The notes under the pieces were generated by a model. The model worked only from the letters and a program-made list of their open reading frames with translations. It was not told the origin of the DNA and did not search any database. Shown here in pieces: positions 27,513 to 42,214 of a DNA stretch of 64,000 nucleotides (its first letter is position 1; every line of letters begins with the position of its first letter). The stretch comes from Lamellibrachia satsuma (lineage: Eukaryota > Annelida > Polychaeta > Sabellida > Siboglinidae). Made by a program: the position numbers and the translations under genes. Location of the stretch: contig BSQZ01000011.1 in the NCBI GenBank assembly GCA_033239005.1, forward strand, positions 7,475,001 through 7,539,000, read 5' to 3'.

Positions 27513-28114
27513 GTAAGCAGTTTGAAAGAATATATCATTTCCACATGTCGTAAAGAGACTTTTTCTTGTAGTTAAGGGCATTGGCACATTACTATCCATT
27601 TTGTGTTTCATCCACTTTTAGCAATTTTTTTATTTCAATTTAAAGTTTTATTTATGTGTCACATATAAAATTATATTTTAAATGTAATACGCTCCCAAAT
27701 GCATATTACTAATAAGCTGTGTTCTCATGCATGACATTCGTTCAGATTTATTCCACTGAACAGTCACCCTAGCATGATAATGCGTTCATTTATTTTATGT
27801 TTAAAATTTAACGCTCAGGACGATTAATCATTCATGCAGCCAAAACAGCTATTTTCAAAATATGAAACAGTAATGTTGTGGATGATTTATTATGTATGGT
27901 TTTGTAATAGGACATTGCGTTTAGAACAAGGAACGTGATTCTAATACTGGAGTTAATCAGAGATATATCTTATTTTTGTTTTATAAAATCAACCGTACAT
28001 ATGAAAAACATAATTTCAGCATATCCGTATGAAAATGCCACCGCTTATAAATTGATATATTGACTATTGCTGATTGTATTTTTTTTTATAATTCCTCGGT
28101 TATCCGATGTGCAG

Positions 28115-28352
28115 ATAATTCGACTGGAGTTCGTCTACTTCGACGTCAAGTTCAGTGCTAGATGTAGCTACGACAGGATCATAGTTTACGATGGAGCCAA
28201 CAACTCAACGTCACTGGGCACTTTCTGCGGAAGCATGGCGCCGGGTGATATAATTTCTGGGAGCAGTTACCTGTCCGTGTCTTTTGAGTCTGACATGTCA
28301 ATGTGGGCCAGTAGCTTCGAGATTAGATATGAAGCCATGGAGTCACAGGATG
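28115..28352 (+). CDS. Module B CUB3, second-half exon
   Basis: 238 nt, phase 0 to 1. FDVKFSARCSYDRIIVYDG and SDMSMWASSF differ from A and C, which agree with each other at nearly all of these sites. Confidence 0.9.
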
Positions 28353-28779
28353 GTGAGTGAACGTACCAATATTTCAATTGTATATATTAAATTAACGATT
28401 ATTTGTGTAATTATGTGTGCGTGCGTGTTTACTTTCAGAGCCGGTGTTTTAAGCATACGTTACGTATGCATTAGATCTGACATAATTTTGCCATATGGTA
28501 TTCGCTTAGTAAAGTTTATTATTATTATTAGTACTTATCTTAGTATTGTTTTATATATATGCATCTTTTCCGCACTGTTTGTTCTACCTCGGTATAATTT
28601 ATATGTTTCTTATGCATGACAGAGTGTGCTTAAGCTGTATATTCTCTGCCCTAATTGTCGTGTATATTTTAACTTGTATCATTGAACTCTTGACAGCAAA
28701 ATATGATATACATGGAAAGTTGGAGTAAAAGCGTTTGTTATTACAATGTGTCATAAGCCAATAAAATACGCAATTTCAG

Positions 28780-28898
28780 CACCATGCAGTGGCAACCCGG
28801 CAAAACTGAGTGGGATAGAAGGACAGTTCTGGATCATGAGTCATCAATATAAAGATAACATGTATTGTCAATGGCAGATAAACGTTGAAGCCGAAAAG
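28780..28898 (+). CDS. Module B CUB4, first-half exon
   Basis: 119 nt, phase 1 to 0, APCSGNPAKLSGIEGQFWIMS ... EAEK, donor gttagc. Confidence 0.87.
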
Positions 28899-29672
28899 GT
28901 TAGCTGCATTAGTTATTGTATATGGAAAGTTGCTATAGTTTACATTGTTATATGTTAAAGTATCAGTATACTTTTATATGTATTATTTCTAAAATGAATA
29001 TTAATCGCGATATCTAACTATATATGAGGCTATTGTAAAAGTCATATTTATTTAAAGGTGCTTATTCAATTCGATTTTTTGCTAGTCTCATTTCAAATTG
29101 CGAAAACCCAAAACTACGTAGTATCCACTACAACATGCTAGCTCGTTTGTGCAACTTTTGTATGTAGTTTTTTTGTGAAATCATCAGAAAAAAATATTAA
29201 TATAGTTAATGCTTGTTCAGGCATTTACTGAAGTGAAAATCGAAATGCAGAAAAATTGTGATTTGTTCCTTGGTGAACATGTTTAACTTTGTCATGTTAG
29301 TATAGAGGTCACGCCCATGACCAGCATTGACCCACACTGTGTTAACCATTTTGGATATCCACTATTCTGATCCTAAAAAGATCTAATGACTAAAGTCAAT
29401 TCTTTCGACGATTTGAAGACAAATATGCATTTATTTTTAAATCGATATTACATAAACTAACCGGATTTGCGATAGGCTAAATCAGTTGAGGAAGCAGTTT
29501 TAATCACATAGCGGTAATGACATAAGTACGGGAAACAAAATATAATAGATGCGTCATGCCATCTTAGTTGAATTCAGTGAATATTGCAGAATAATGACCG
29601 TCTAGCAATCATGTCGATCTGAATTCAGACGCAGAGTTCTCAGGTAAACGATGATTCCCTATATATGTGTAA

Positions 29673-29673
<1 letters not shown>

Positions 29674-29735
<62 letters not shown>

Positions 29736-29745
29736 TGTGTGTGTG

Positions 29746-29840
<95 letters not shown>

Positions 29841-29842
29841 TG
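29674..29842. repeat. (GT)n microsatellite, module B
   Basis: Lies in a stretch of about 290 nt that is absent from module A at 7205. C keeps a shorter tract at 46917. Confidence 0.95.
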
Positions 29843-30879
29843 TTATGTTATTTTAATAAAAAATTAGATAATCAAAACAAAATAAGTCAAATTTAAGACA
29901 GGAATTATTCAAATCAAATGCGAAATTAGCTCAATTATACGACGATATCACTAATTTATAAAATCCCTATGTAAGTTAATATTTAGCTGTTGTTAGAGAG
30001 AACGTTTCACAACATGATCACATGATATCAGTCACATTCCGCGAGGATATGTTATGTTGTAAATCATTGATTATCTAGCTTATCCTTATTTCCATTCACC
30101 AACGCATCAAGGATACATTATAAGTAAAAATAAATAAAATTGTTTCAACTAACAGTAAATACAATTATATCAATGCATGTAAATAAAAAATATTTATTGT
30201 AAATAAAACAACACTTATTTAAAAAGTATCAATACGCTAAGCCTGGTCGCGGGGAGCAAGACCAAGACACACGCATTAAATCAAACTGCTGTATTATACG
30301 ATTGTACGATTTTGCCCAGACCTTACAATATTATATTGTAATTAATGGCATATATTTAACTTTGGCTAATCAAACACAAAACTATCGTATTCATTATTTA
30401 ATATTCACTTTAGTCGTCAGGATATTTGTTGAAAATCCTCTCATCCCAGTAAAAGCCCAGAAGTGTACTATTAAATGATAACCCTCTCATGAATAAAACA
30501 TTAAATGCACACTAAGAACTAGGGCTGACTAGCTCTCTATATGAACTTGACAAACAAGTTTTGGCTGGCAAGGGTGCATTATATCTGATAAAACACAACA
30601 ACAACACAACATTTGTTTTGTAGAAAATTACTATATATCCACAATATCAATGAATGCTGGAGCTGGCTTTCCGGTATTTGATATAATTTACATACGTAAA
30701 CCATCGATTATTATCGGAAATTTCTGCGAAGAAACAAAATCATTAGATGTGTTTCGATAGCCTCACGTTATGTATATGCTTACCATATTGAAATGATTTA
30801 TATATTCAATACATCTTAGAGAAAATAAACATACGAATACACACTATACAAGACAAGCCATATGCACAGTTTTGTAACA

Positions 30880-30887
30880 CACACACT

Positions 30888-30923
<36 letters not shown>

Positions 30924-30955
30924 CACACGCACGCACGCACACACGCACACACACA
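30880..30955. repeat. (CGCA)n tract, module B
   Basis: Tetranucleotide run before CUB4 second-half exon. Confidence 0.9.
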
Positions 30956-31051
30956 AACCATTAATACATATTCTATCTGCGTGAAAGCAGCTGCATTAGA
31001 ATGATTCCATATTTTAAAGTAAATCGCTTCTAACTAGTCATATTTTTGCAG

Positions 31052-31286
31052 CGAGTTCACCTTCATTTCGAGCGGTTTGACGTGCAAGAATCCAAAGATT
31101 GTGCCAACGACAGCCTTGTTATCACGGACAGTGGTGCAGGAGATGTGCCTTACACGTTGTGTGGAAACAACCTGCCTGGCGATGTGATGTCCTCGGGCAA
31201 TGGTCTGTCGGTCGTCTTCAGGACGGACAGTTCCGTTATAAAGAGCGGCTTTGTGATCACGTATACGGCACGCACCGTGACGCCTG
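31052..31286 (+). CDS. Module B CUB4, second-half exon
   Basis: 235 nt, phase 0 to 1. The predicted protein appears identical to module A CUB4b over the whole exon. This suggests very recent exchange or strong constraint. Confidence 0.9.
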
Positions 31287-31402
31287 GTACGTAGCGTTGA
31301 ACCGTAACTGCGTATTGTGTGACTAGATATAAGTAGACACATTTGCATAAAATTTGAAACTTTCTACAACAGTGTGTATGTACATGCTAGGGTGTGCGAG
31401 TA

Positions 31403-31431
31403 TGTATATATATATATATATATATGTATAT
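31403..31431. repeat. Short (TA)n, module B
   Basis: About 30 nt of TA with one break, the short version of the 8639 tract. Confidence 0.9.
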
Positions 31432-31489
31432 ATGATTGAGATTTAAGAAGCATTATAAGAGTGACATATTAGCATACATGTATTTTATT

Positions 31490-33535
31490 GTGGACTGATA
31501 GGATGCGGATAATAATCCAACCAACGTAAGACACGCCTTCTATATGCTAGCCTGCAGGTCACCTTTGTGCCGTTTGTAGCATATGGTAGCTCCTCGATCA
31601 GGTTTACATGAAGCAAAGGCAACCGACACACCTTGCCATGGTAATGGTTGTTTTGCCATGACGCTACTTTGTCTCCACAAGACAACTACTAGAATCGTCT
31701 GTCAAGTAGTGACACTGCCCGGAATGAGGCAACGGCTAACCACTTCCGTATACCTCCAAAAACATCCTTGATGAGCAATTGAATACATGGTGTTGGATGG
31801 TGAGGCCCAGGCTTAGATGCACTCGAAAAGCCACTGTGGAAGAGTAAATAATTGCCTATGATGACGCGAGTGGGTCAAACCAGCGACGGAGTTCAGCTGA
31901 TGTGGTCGCTATAACCGAACGTCGAGTAATAAATGTTATAAACGACAACAAGATTGGAACTTGGAACATCAAAACGATGACAGATGCAAAACCTGATATC
32001 ATAAAGATTGAGATGGAAAGATCTTGTATTGAAATAATGTAAATAAGTAAACTAGAATGGATAGGAATTTGACACTTCCAATCATACGAGTACAATATTA
32101 TATTCACTGTCAACAAAACGCACACAATAAATGGAGTGGCGGTGATATGCAATAACATGCCAATCGTCAAAGGAATACAACAAAATAAATAAATGATATC
32201 CATTCGACTGAAAGGGCATCCAGTAAACAGCACTATTATCCATGTAGACCAAGTATAAGCTAACAGCGAAACTGCAAGAAAAAGTTGCGAGAAGGGCAAA
32301 AGCCCAACATCTTCGAAAATGTGCAGAACATACTGCCACGATTCGCTGTAACAGTTAAGAATCGTTTTCACAGAACTACAACTGGATAACATAATGCCGG
32401 ATGAGTTGTGACAGGGTGAACCCATTTTTTATTGTTGTTGACATTGTGGCAGAAGAACCCAGGAAGCACATAGCGAAAGTTCGCAGAAATAGACAAAACA
32501 GTTGGTTATCAGAAAAGTCGATAGAAGAACGCAGAAGAGAGATGAAAAGGTCAGGTGGAACGCTGCAAGATATAGAATGCGGAATTCCAACGATATGCGC
32601 GGAAAGATTAAGACAATTATCTTAGACAAGGCGGGGAAAACCAGTTAGCTGATAAAAATGAAAAATGACGTTACTGGCGAGTTTCACCCATATATCGGGC
32701 TTCTAAACAGAAAGCAGGGTAACAATCTGACATGACACGCTGAAGTGAATGAACGTTGATAGGAGTACACCGAAACTCGTTATCAGCTAGACACTTACAT
32801 GAACAGCACGAATTTGACCAAACCACGCATTGATAGAGAGTGAAGTGAGGAAAACATTGAAAGAATTTTGGACAGGAAATGTGCCTGGTATCGACGATAT
32901 ACCAACAAACCTCCTGGAAGAATTTGGTGAAGATGTGATATTTCTAACAGTTAAATGTAATCATATATGAAGAATTCGCGCTCATATCACACACTAGCAA
33001 GGCCCTTCTAAAAAGCATACAACGTCGAATGGAAAGTGAACTGTCTGTTGAACGAGTTTGCTTTTGGAGAGGGAAAGGCACTAGGGACCACATTGCAAAC
33101 CTCGGGTGGATTGGAAACAAGCCAGAGAGATCCAAGATTAAGCATACTTATGTTTCTTCGACTTTCAAGGCATTTAAATGTGTCGACCACAACCTGAATT
33201 GGAACAGACTCAGTGAGTTGGGAATGTTGGAACATCTCATTAGCCACATGCGAGATCTATATGCGGGAAAATAAGCCAAAGTAAAGACAAAACGTTGTCA
33301 AACGAAATGGTTTGATATTAGCAAATGCGTCAGACAGGGCTGCGTACTCTCCCAACATATCTCCAAACTATACAATGAGACCATCATGAGAAAATGAGAA
33401 TAACACCTCAATGCCAGGAGTCTGGATTGGTGGAAGATGCATCAACAACTTTTGATATGCTGACGACATCACGTTTATTGCAGAAAGAAAAAACGACCTG
33501 ACCAACCTAATGAAAAAGCGTGCGCGCGCAACGTG
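31490..33535 (+). mobile_element. RTE-like LINE fossil, copy B
   Basis: Longest version. Endonuclease start KIGTWNIKTM near 31950, [16 protein letters not shown], then RT pieces to CVRQGCVLS near 33340. Leader-like sequence begins near 31490. Many stops. Confidence 0.75.
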
Positions 33536-33578
33536 CATTATTTGTTTCCTATTATTTCTGTCATTTCTTCCTATGCAG

Positions 33579-33756
33579 TTTCTGATGTGTGTGGGCGACC
33601 TACACTTCCTCCAGACTTTCCAGAACGGTTGCGCAGTTCTGATGCAAAGAAACATTCCTGGCCGTGGCAGATTAATTTAATCTTGTTGCGATATGGTCAA
33701 GTCTGTAGTGGAGCTGTTCTGAATCACCGCTGGATTGTCACAGCTGCGCACTGCGT
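33579..33756 (+). CDS. Module B protease-like domain, exon 1
   Basis: 178 nt, phase 1 to 2. [28 protein letters not shown] and IVTAAHC. The activation site is degenerate as in A. Confidence 0.88.
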
Positions 33757-35926
33757 GTAAGTTTGATGTTTATTTCCTTATCTCTATTATGCAATCAACA
33801 ACACAACACAGGTATAGAGATATAAAAAGGCGAAATGAATGACGTTTATTGTGGGAATTAAGTGTAAGCCTACTTTCAAAGAAATGTAAAACAAAGAAAT
33901 GTGGGCTCCACAACCCAACGTCAGGCTGACTACGCTCAATGCGATCCTCCTGGACGGGTTCAATAGAGCCCACATTTTAACACTTAAAGCAGTAGCAGTA
34001 CTCCTAGAACAAATAAAAGAAACAATGGCATTACTGTTGTCATAGAACACCTTTAAACCAAATAGCATAATGTCCTATAAGCTATGAAAACAACTACCTG
34101 CATAAAAATACACTAGCTCTAACTGGAATAACTACAAAGGTGTGGCCAATTCGCCACCGGTCACCGACACATGTGACCACCCCACCAACCCTTCTCTGTT
34201 TAAACATTCGTGCATCTGTAATAGTCGTGGATGGTCATTATATAATGCACTGTGATCAACAGTAATTACTGACATTCGGATAGACTCTCAGCCACATTGT
34301 TTTGCACTATGCGTTTATAAAAGATAAATACCATTATAAATAACTAGCCTCTGAATATTGGCAAATATTGTGGTTAGAATGAGTCTGTCTAACATGGTTT
34401 TTAATTTATTGAAGTTTGGGAAAGTTTCATACTATGCCAACTTACATATCTAATGTATTAACAATCAGTAAATCTAAACACGGGAAAACATAACACCAAT
34501 TAGCGAGCTTGATCTATCTGCCGGCTTGGACATAATCCATCACATCACTCTTATTAAACACTTGCACCTTTGGTGTGATTTTCTGGTACAGCTGTGAGCT
34601 GGTTTCTTCATATCCAACTTAAAAACAAATTAAAGTCACTTAAAGGGCAAAGTCTGCGATCTCTTTTTCGGCTGCCCTCCCGCTTCACGTGGCATTCCCA
34701 GGTTTCTTGGTCCATTTATCTTCACTCTTTTCATTATTGCACATATCTCAATTATCCAGTGTCACAACTTTGATCAACATAAGAATCGCCGTCTTTTCGC
34801 AAACAATTTCCGTTGGATGACTGAGAGCAGAATAAAGCTAAATTCTGATCAAACAGAGTTAATCAGTATTGGTATACACAAGCAGCATGACATATTTGTG
34901 TTTTCTCATGAGCCACACCACCATATTCCACACGGAAGAGTGGTGATGTACTATTATCTTTGACAACAAAATTAATTATAGACAGCATATTTCATAAACG
35001 TGTCCTGGAACACCGCAAGGTCCAATATATTAACCCTGTTTGTTTCTGTTGCCAAAATTGTTGCAGACGCTTTTCTAATGCAATTCCACATTTCACAATA
35101 TCGATCTTACGAATATCTTGAAGTGTGTGAAATTGATTAATTTGTTACGCGGTCTCCTCTTCTTTCTCACTCTAAAATCTCAAGGTTGGTTGTTCCCAGA
35201 GTAAAGAGATATGTCGAAAGGAAAGCTTTCTTGGATGCCGCACCAAATTCACAAATGTGAATAACCCATAGCATAACATGTTCTAATTTTGCTGACAGTG
35301 AATAACCTAATTTGATCTCCTTTCGCCACCAACATATACTTTTTTATTGTGTATGTCATTCTGCCAACAGTTCGTGATAAGGTTATATACACTTTCATTC
35401 AAATGTTGTGGTCTTTTTGGTTCACTACTGTTAAGTGACATTACATCTACAAGCATACTTCACACGCGTGGAAACTCTGAAGTAACAGTGCTCCGCAAAA
35501 AGTAAAGTACGTTCGTGCTAGCAGTCTGTATTGACAATGCTGGCCAGTTTTGTCAATTGTCATTCAATGACTTTCTTTCCTGAAGACAAAACCGAGGAAC
35601 TGCTACACATAGCAGCTGAAGCAATACAAAGGGGTGTAATTGTAATAGATCATAAAGTGTAAGCCGGCATGAAGACAACTATCCATACATGTATCGTGCT
35701 CGCATGAGTTTCTCCGTAGAATTCCATTATAATCTTACTGCCACACTGCAAGTTAATTATAAGTGTCACCGAGTCTGGCAATTCAGCGACGTGTCGTGTT
35801 GACTATATAAATAACCCACTGAAACGGTTAATTATGTTACAATTTGTGTAAGACACTCGAAACGTAGAAATGGTTGGAGTTAGTGTAAAAAAACGTCAGA
35901 AGTGGTAGTCACCAATTGTGTTACAG

Positions 35927-36192
35927 AGAACGTCACAAGGCATCACATCTGCGCGTCGTCGTCGGTGAACATAACCTGACACTAACCGAGGGAATAGAGT
36001 CGACGATGATGATCGATGGGATATTCATCCATCCAGATTACAAGCTAGGACAAGAATATGACAACAACATTGCCCTCATCAAACTGAAGGGCAGTCTTGA
36101 GTTCCGTCACGAGGTGGCGCCAGTGTGTCTGCCGGAGACTGGAATATCGAATGGTTCCGAGTGTGTGACGACAGGTTGGATACATAGCCACG
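35927..36192 (+). CDS. Module B protease-like domain, exon 2
   Basis: 266 nt, phase 2 to 1. YDNNIALIKL again lacks the triad Asp. FIHPDYK replaces FNHPDYK of A. The downstream tandem copies of the exon end are kept as in A. Confidence 0.88.
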
Positions 36193-36400
36193 GTAAGTGT
36201 GTCAGTCCGACTGTCATGTGTCTCCGTATATGAATAGCACGGCGTGTGTGACGACATGTTGGAGACACACCACAGTAAGTGCGTCAGTCCGACTGTCTTG
36301 TCTCTTGGTATATGAATGAGTCAGTGTGTGACTACAGGTTGGATACACACCAACATTAAGTGCGTCAGTCCGATTGTCTAAGTGATTAATATAAAAATAT
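36161..36400 (+). repeat. Threefold tandem copy of the SP exon 2 end, module B
   Basis: Same arrangement as in A, with decoy donors at the second copy. Confidence 0.85.
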
Positions 36401-37041
36401 GTTATATGATGTATGTTGCTATATTTGTCATTGTCAATTCTCAGTAGGACATATTGTTCAGAAAAAAATATCATATAATTGTTAATATACTTGGATAAAT
36501 CATTGTAAATACTCTTGCTAGCACTATATACATATAATTATGTATGCTTGTCTCCACATAGGTATCTTTTCTCTCTTTGTATGCTGTCGCTTTGTATAAG
36601 AGCAGCAAGTGTTTTTGGTAAAGACTGTCTTCGGCAGTTGCTAGCTACAGTAGAAGATATCACTAATGTTAAATCTTATCTGGTTTTGTTTAGTAATTGG
36701 TCATACACACTAGCTTTATCAGTAATAAACCAGGCTGTGCACAGCGGCAATCCTTGTTGGGTATGAATAAAATTGGATTGCCCGTTAATAAACTAATAAA
36801 TAGTTGGTGTATTTATAAAAAACAGAGAAACGTCTGCATGAGCGTGCCAACATTTCATTGTAAACACAAATACACCGGGAGTCGACGGGGTATCAAGCTG
36901 CGAAAAACACACGAAAAAAATACATTACCATTTCAAATAGGAATTTGCTATCAAAATATGTTGTCCATCCATTGCACAATGCCTATGATGTCCCGTTTTG
37001 TTTAAGGCCAAGTTGTGCTAAGTCGTTCATGTTTATTATAG

Positions 37042-37145
37042 AAGTGGTGCATGGTACAGTGTTGCAGCAGACAAACCATACATCGTTCTACCCAAACTAC
37101 ACCAACGCGACGATGTTAGTCCGATGTGACAACAACACGTGTGAG
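37042..37145 (+). CDS. Module B protease-like domain, exon 3
   Basis: 104 nt, phase 1 to 0. Same protein as in A ([10 protein letters not shown] ... NNTCE). The TA/CA tract begins just after the donor. Confidence 0.8.
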
Positions 37146-37156
37146 GTGCGTACCGA

Positions 37157-37576
<420 letters not shown>

Positions 37577-37796
37577 TAAATAAGATGTCCTTGTGACAAA
37601 CAGCTTACTGGTGTTCAATGTTCCACATACGTTCAATAATATGTGTTATATCAATACACATCATAATGTTGCACTTCGATGATACGGCAGCATAGTTAGG
37701 AGATTTGGAAAGACATCGTGTAGTGGAGTCGAGGGTAAGGGGGAGGCCAGTGAGATGCCATGAACAAAGGCGATGTTAAGGACATTCTTGCTGCAG

Positions 37797-37876
37797 GGAA
37801 ACTCTAGCTGGTCACTTCAATGCCGGTAAGATGACGGTGCATGGAGGCTGCATGGCATCTCAAGCAGAGGAATTGG
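37797..37876 (+). pseudogene. Module B protease-like domain, exon 4 with in-frame stop / new donor
   Basis: Homologous to A exon 4 (GNSSWSLQC). CAA is TAA at 37827-37829, a stop 11 codons into the exon. The same C-to-T change makes CCG|GTAAGA, a strong donor at 37826. Use of it ends the exon at 37825 in phase 2, the same phase as the normal donor, so it would remove the stop and 17 codons in frame. Either this module is broken here or it uses a shorter exon. Confidence 0.7.
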
Positions 37877-38152
37877 GTAATGCTTTGTAACATAACATAT
37901 TATATTTATTGTTTATCAGCTCTTGCTTAATTAGTCTGCTTAAGTGTAACTGGAAAGCAATGTCCATTATTTCAACAGAAAGATAACACGTATTTACATG
38001 ATTGGAAATCTTGGAATCTTTTATATATATTTCAACATTATGCAGATTGTTGTGTTAACTACATCTTAACATGTTCCTTGTATTTAGGCAACGCAACATT
38101 TTGAAATAAAAACTATTCAAACTAATAGTTATTGCGTTCATGACACAAATAG

Positions 38153-38235
38153 ATCATCTTTGGTTATCTACACTCGAGTGAACACATTCGTGACCTGGAT
38201 GGAGAAAACAATGAATGGTACAACCTCGAACAAAG
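38153..38235 (+). CDS. Module B protease-like domain, exon 5
   Basis: 83 nt, phase 2 to 1. [19 protein letters not shown] as in A. Confidence 0.82.
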
Positions 38236-38597
38236 GTATAGTTTCAATATATGTCATACATGTTTTAGCGAAGTGATCCTGTATTTGCTCCAAAATTGTA
38301 ATTGGCGCATGTTTTAAGAATTTCAAGTGTCATTTCTTTGTTAAAGGAATGAATAATTGTTTGATTTAAATGGATGACATTGTTTTAAAACAACTAGTTT
38401 ATTGGGTTAATGCAACGTGTGTTTAGGTGGTACATAAATACATAACTAATTTTCTAAACGCGTTATGAATTAAAGCAGTGTATTTTGTTTGCTTGTATTA
38501 AATATGCAAGTTACACTGAAAATTACATGAGAAATCCAACGACATAATAAGTGTTGTTTCTAATTTAATAATACATTAATTATCCCGTGTATTGCAG

Positions 38598-38606
38598 GCA
38601 GCGCAG
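38598..38606 (+). CDS. Candidate 9-nt microexon, module B/C link
   Basis: Same GCAGCGCAG with attgcag acceptor and gtaagg donor as at 21382. It would encode Gly-Ser-Ala in phase 1. Confidence 0.45.
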
Positions 38607-38848
38607 GTAAGGTGTAAATTATATGAAGCGTTGATTGAGTTTGGTTACCCAGTTACTGCGTGAATTGACTAAATGCTGAAAAAGGCATTTCTTATCAAAA
38701 TGCTAAACTATCCCGCGTAATGTGCGTTGCAATATATATACCTGACATATGTGAAATTTGATTAAGTATCTTCATCTTAATACAAATGTATCACTACTGA
38801 AAGAATCATTTCTCTAGAATATAAGTATGCCTTAATATATGTTCATAG

Positions 38849-38964
38849 GGTCATGTAACCAGTCTGCCGTGTTGACCGGGTCGTCTGGAGAGTTTGGCAC
38901 GGAAGGCTACAAGTACAGCAACAACGAGAAGTGTCAGTGGAAGATCGAAATTGAAGAAGGCCAG
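38849..38964 (+). CDS. Module C CUB1, first-half exon
   Basis: 116 nt, phase 1 to 0. GSCNQSAVLTGSSGEFG ... EIEEGQ with GYKYSNN where B has GYRYSNN. Confidence 0.9.
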
Positions 38965-39060
38965 GTGAGAATGTTTTAATTTATGTAATTCTTAAAACAA
39001 CTGCTATTATCTCGTTTTCCATTACTTTCTCAGTACAAACAAATATGCGCACGCATGAAA

Positions 39061-39228
<168 letters not shown>

Positions 39229-39339
39229 ATATTCATACACATATATACAATATCTTTTATGAAATGGGGATTTTAAATATGTGTCTTCAACCTAAGTAAA
39301 GTTCTGGTTATTGCAATCTTAGTTCTTGCCTTCATAAAT

Positions 39340-40380
39340 TATTAGTCGGTGAGAAAATGACCTTACCAAAAGCCATTTTGATAAAAAAAAGTATATAGTT
39401 GAGGGAGTAGTACCTGGTGAATTAAAAATTGTAAAAGTAATACCTGTGTTCAAAAGCTAAAGTTAAGTTTCCCACTTATAGTCCTATACAAATATTACCT
39501 TCAATTTAAAAAAATACCGGGAACAGTTGTACATAGGACCTATGATTTCAGACAAACAAATAACATGTTGAACAATAACCAATGCGGTTTTCGTGAGAAA
39601 CACGCAACCATTAATGCCATAACAGCTCTTACAAGCGATGTTATTAATGCACTAGAAACAAGACTCAGTCATTAGTGTTTCTGTTTTGATCTAAGGAAAG
39701 CTTTTGATACAATTGACTATAAAATCCTATAATATAACAAATTATACTTGAATGTTATAAGGGGTACTCCACTCAAGTGGTTTAAGAGCGTTCTCACAAA
39801 TTGGAAACAATACGTTAAGTGCAATAAAATTAATTCTCTTCATTGGGATATCACATATGCTGTCCCACAGGGGTCTATTCTGGGCCCGCTTTTGTTTATT
39901 TTATATACAAATGATGTTCTGTTCTGTGTAAAAAAGTGTAAAATAATATCACTTGCTGATGACACTACTACACATAAGATTAGAAAACAAATACATGATC
40001 TATATAAAGATATAAATAACGAAATTGAAATATTATCAGACTGATTTCATATGAATAAGCTATCCTTAAATATTTCAAAGACAAAATGCATGTTATTCTC
40101 TAGTAGAATTGTGTCTAACAATGTCTAGTATGATAATTCATTGCACAAAATGTATAACATTTCTAGGCCTTCATGAAAGACTTGATTGGTAAGAACACAT
40201 AAATGCATGTAAAAACAAGCTAACCAGTGCTCTATACACAATACATAAAGTTAACCGTTGTCTTCCAGTTGCCTTCTTTAAAACAATTTATTAAACTTTT
40301 GTGTATCCCTACTTGACATACGGAATCATCCTGTGGGGATAAAACCTATATTACAAAATTATTCATTGTAACATTATATT
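39340..40380 (+). mobile_element. Non-LTR reverse transcriptase fossil (type 1), copy C
   Basis: Same element and place as in B, with PQGSILGPLLFILYTND at about 39870 and ADDT. Non-functional. Confidence 0.8.
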
Positions 40381-41107
40381 ACATGATAACAGTGTATTAC
40401 ATAATAAAATTTAATAAAATTACATTATATCTATCAAGTTGGGATTGCACAATTTATGCATTATTATTTCCATGGGAGCCTTCCATGTTCTTTATCTGAT
40501 ATTATCACATTTATCCATGCGACATTCACATTCATGAAACAAGTAAAACTTCACATATACGTCCTTTAAGAGTTTTGTCTCATCACTAAAGGCATGTGTT
40601 ATAAAGGGATATGACGCTCTAGCGAACTGTCTGATTTGCTGTGCACTCATATACACACCACTTGATGTGAATGTTTTATTATTTATTATTATTAATAGTT
40701 AATAATATTGTTGTCATGTTGTACACATTTGTTTTTTTATTGCAATACAATATGCACGCCATACGTGCATATATTACAATCATTACGTAATTATAATAGC
40801 ATTGACAGCGAACAGTTTACTGATGCTTACTTAAAGTTATATTTCTACCGCATACGTCTACTGGTAACCAGTATTTGCGTATACTTGTTTTACCAACTGT
40901 TATACGTGTTGTTGTTGTACATATGCATCAATTATGCAATTCGAAATAAACTATCTCACTCTCTTCTCTGGGTAATGCCCAGTTCGCCGTGTGTCTGCCA
41001 TCCTCGAGTCGCACAGTTTGATAGGATGACCGTTATATCGTTACCACCAACTCAAAACTGCCAGCGGCATATGATAAAAGAACACCTCGTGGACGTATAC
41101 ATACATA

Positions 41108-41244
<137 letters not shown>

Positions 41245-41398
41245 AGATCCACGTCACAACAAGAGATCAAACGTAACAAACGTGGACACAAGTTAATACA
41301 AGATGAGGAAAACTCATGACATTTAGCGTGTACAGTATTTTAAACTCATCTGTCTACAGGTGTCAGAAAGTGTGCTCGTACGTTCATCTTGTTTGCAG

Positions 41399-41633
41399 CA
41401 TGTTCAGCTGCACTTCCTCGGATTCAGACTCGAGGGATCCAGTAACTGTGAATACGATAAAGTGAACATCTACGACGGAAGTGACGACACTGCACCATTG
41501 ATACGTTCGCTCTGCGGCAGTCGTCGACCTGGAGATATCACTGCCAGCGGGAACGTTGTGTTTGTGTCCTTCTTGTCTGATGACACAATAACTGATTCCG
41601 GCTTCAGGTTGCGGTATAAAGCACTTCTTAAAG
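41399..41633 (+). CDS. Module C CUB1, second-half exon
   Basis: 235 nt, phase 0 to 1. Nearly identical to B (HVQLHFLGF), but PGD is kept and SDGT reads SDDT. Confidence 0.9.
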
Positions 41634-42214
41634 GTATTATTGAATGACACATTTAACGGACATTTTGACAAATAAAAGTATGTAGATTCCTAAATAAATG
41701 TAATCACAAGTTTGTAATTGGCCCGTAAAATGACGTTTTGTTAAATTCAGTTTTGTGGAAATGTTTTAACCATCACGGTTATTTAACATGTGTTTAGAAC
41801 GATAACAGATGTGGCCAGATGACCACTAAATGCAGCTTTTATAAGAATGCATGTGTAATTAATCATTCCATGGCATGCATTAAACATTGACATGCTTGTT
41901 CATATGTTTAGCGACACAAATTATCTGGCCACATTCACACTGGAGCTACTTGTAAGGCAAATTATTCTACATAGTTTTTCAGTTACGTATGACAAATTGA
42001 AAATGTTATTTTAGATAATATATGTATATCATGTTTTCCTATTATAATCCTTGACGCCAATGGAAAACGAAGGTGTATCGTGCCCTTTGCATCGTCACAT
42101 CAGATAATATTATCATAAATACAGAATATCGTATTTTCTTGACAAAGTATGTAGTCAATCAGCATTTTGCATTTTTGTCTGCCTGAAACATTGTACCTGT
42201 GTTTTACGTCAAAG

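Noticed and set aside
31856..32425. 189-codon minus-strand frame with membrane-like hydrophobic stretches (also 49031-49600 and 8599-9153)
   Set aside because: It is antisense to the RTE-like endonuclease, and the sense strand carries the recognisable motifs.
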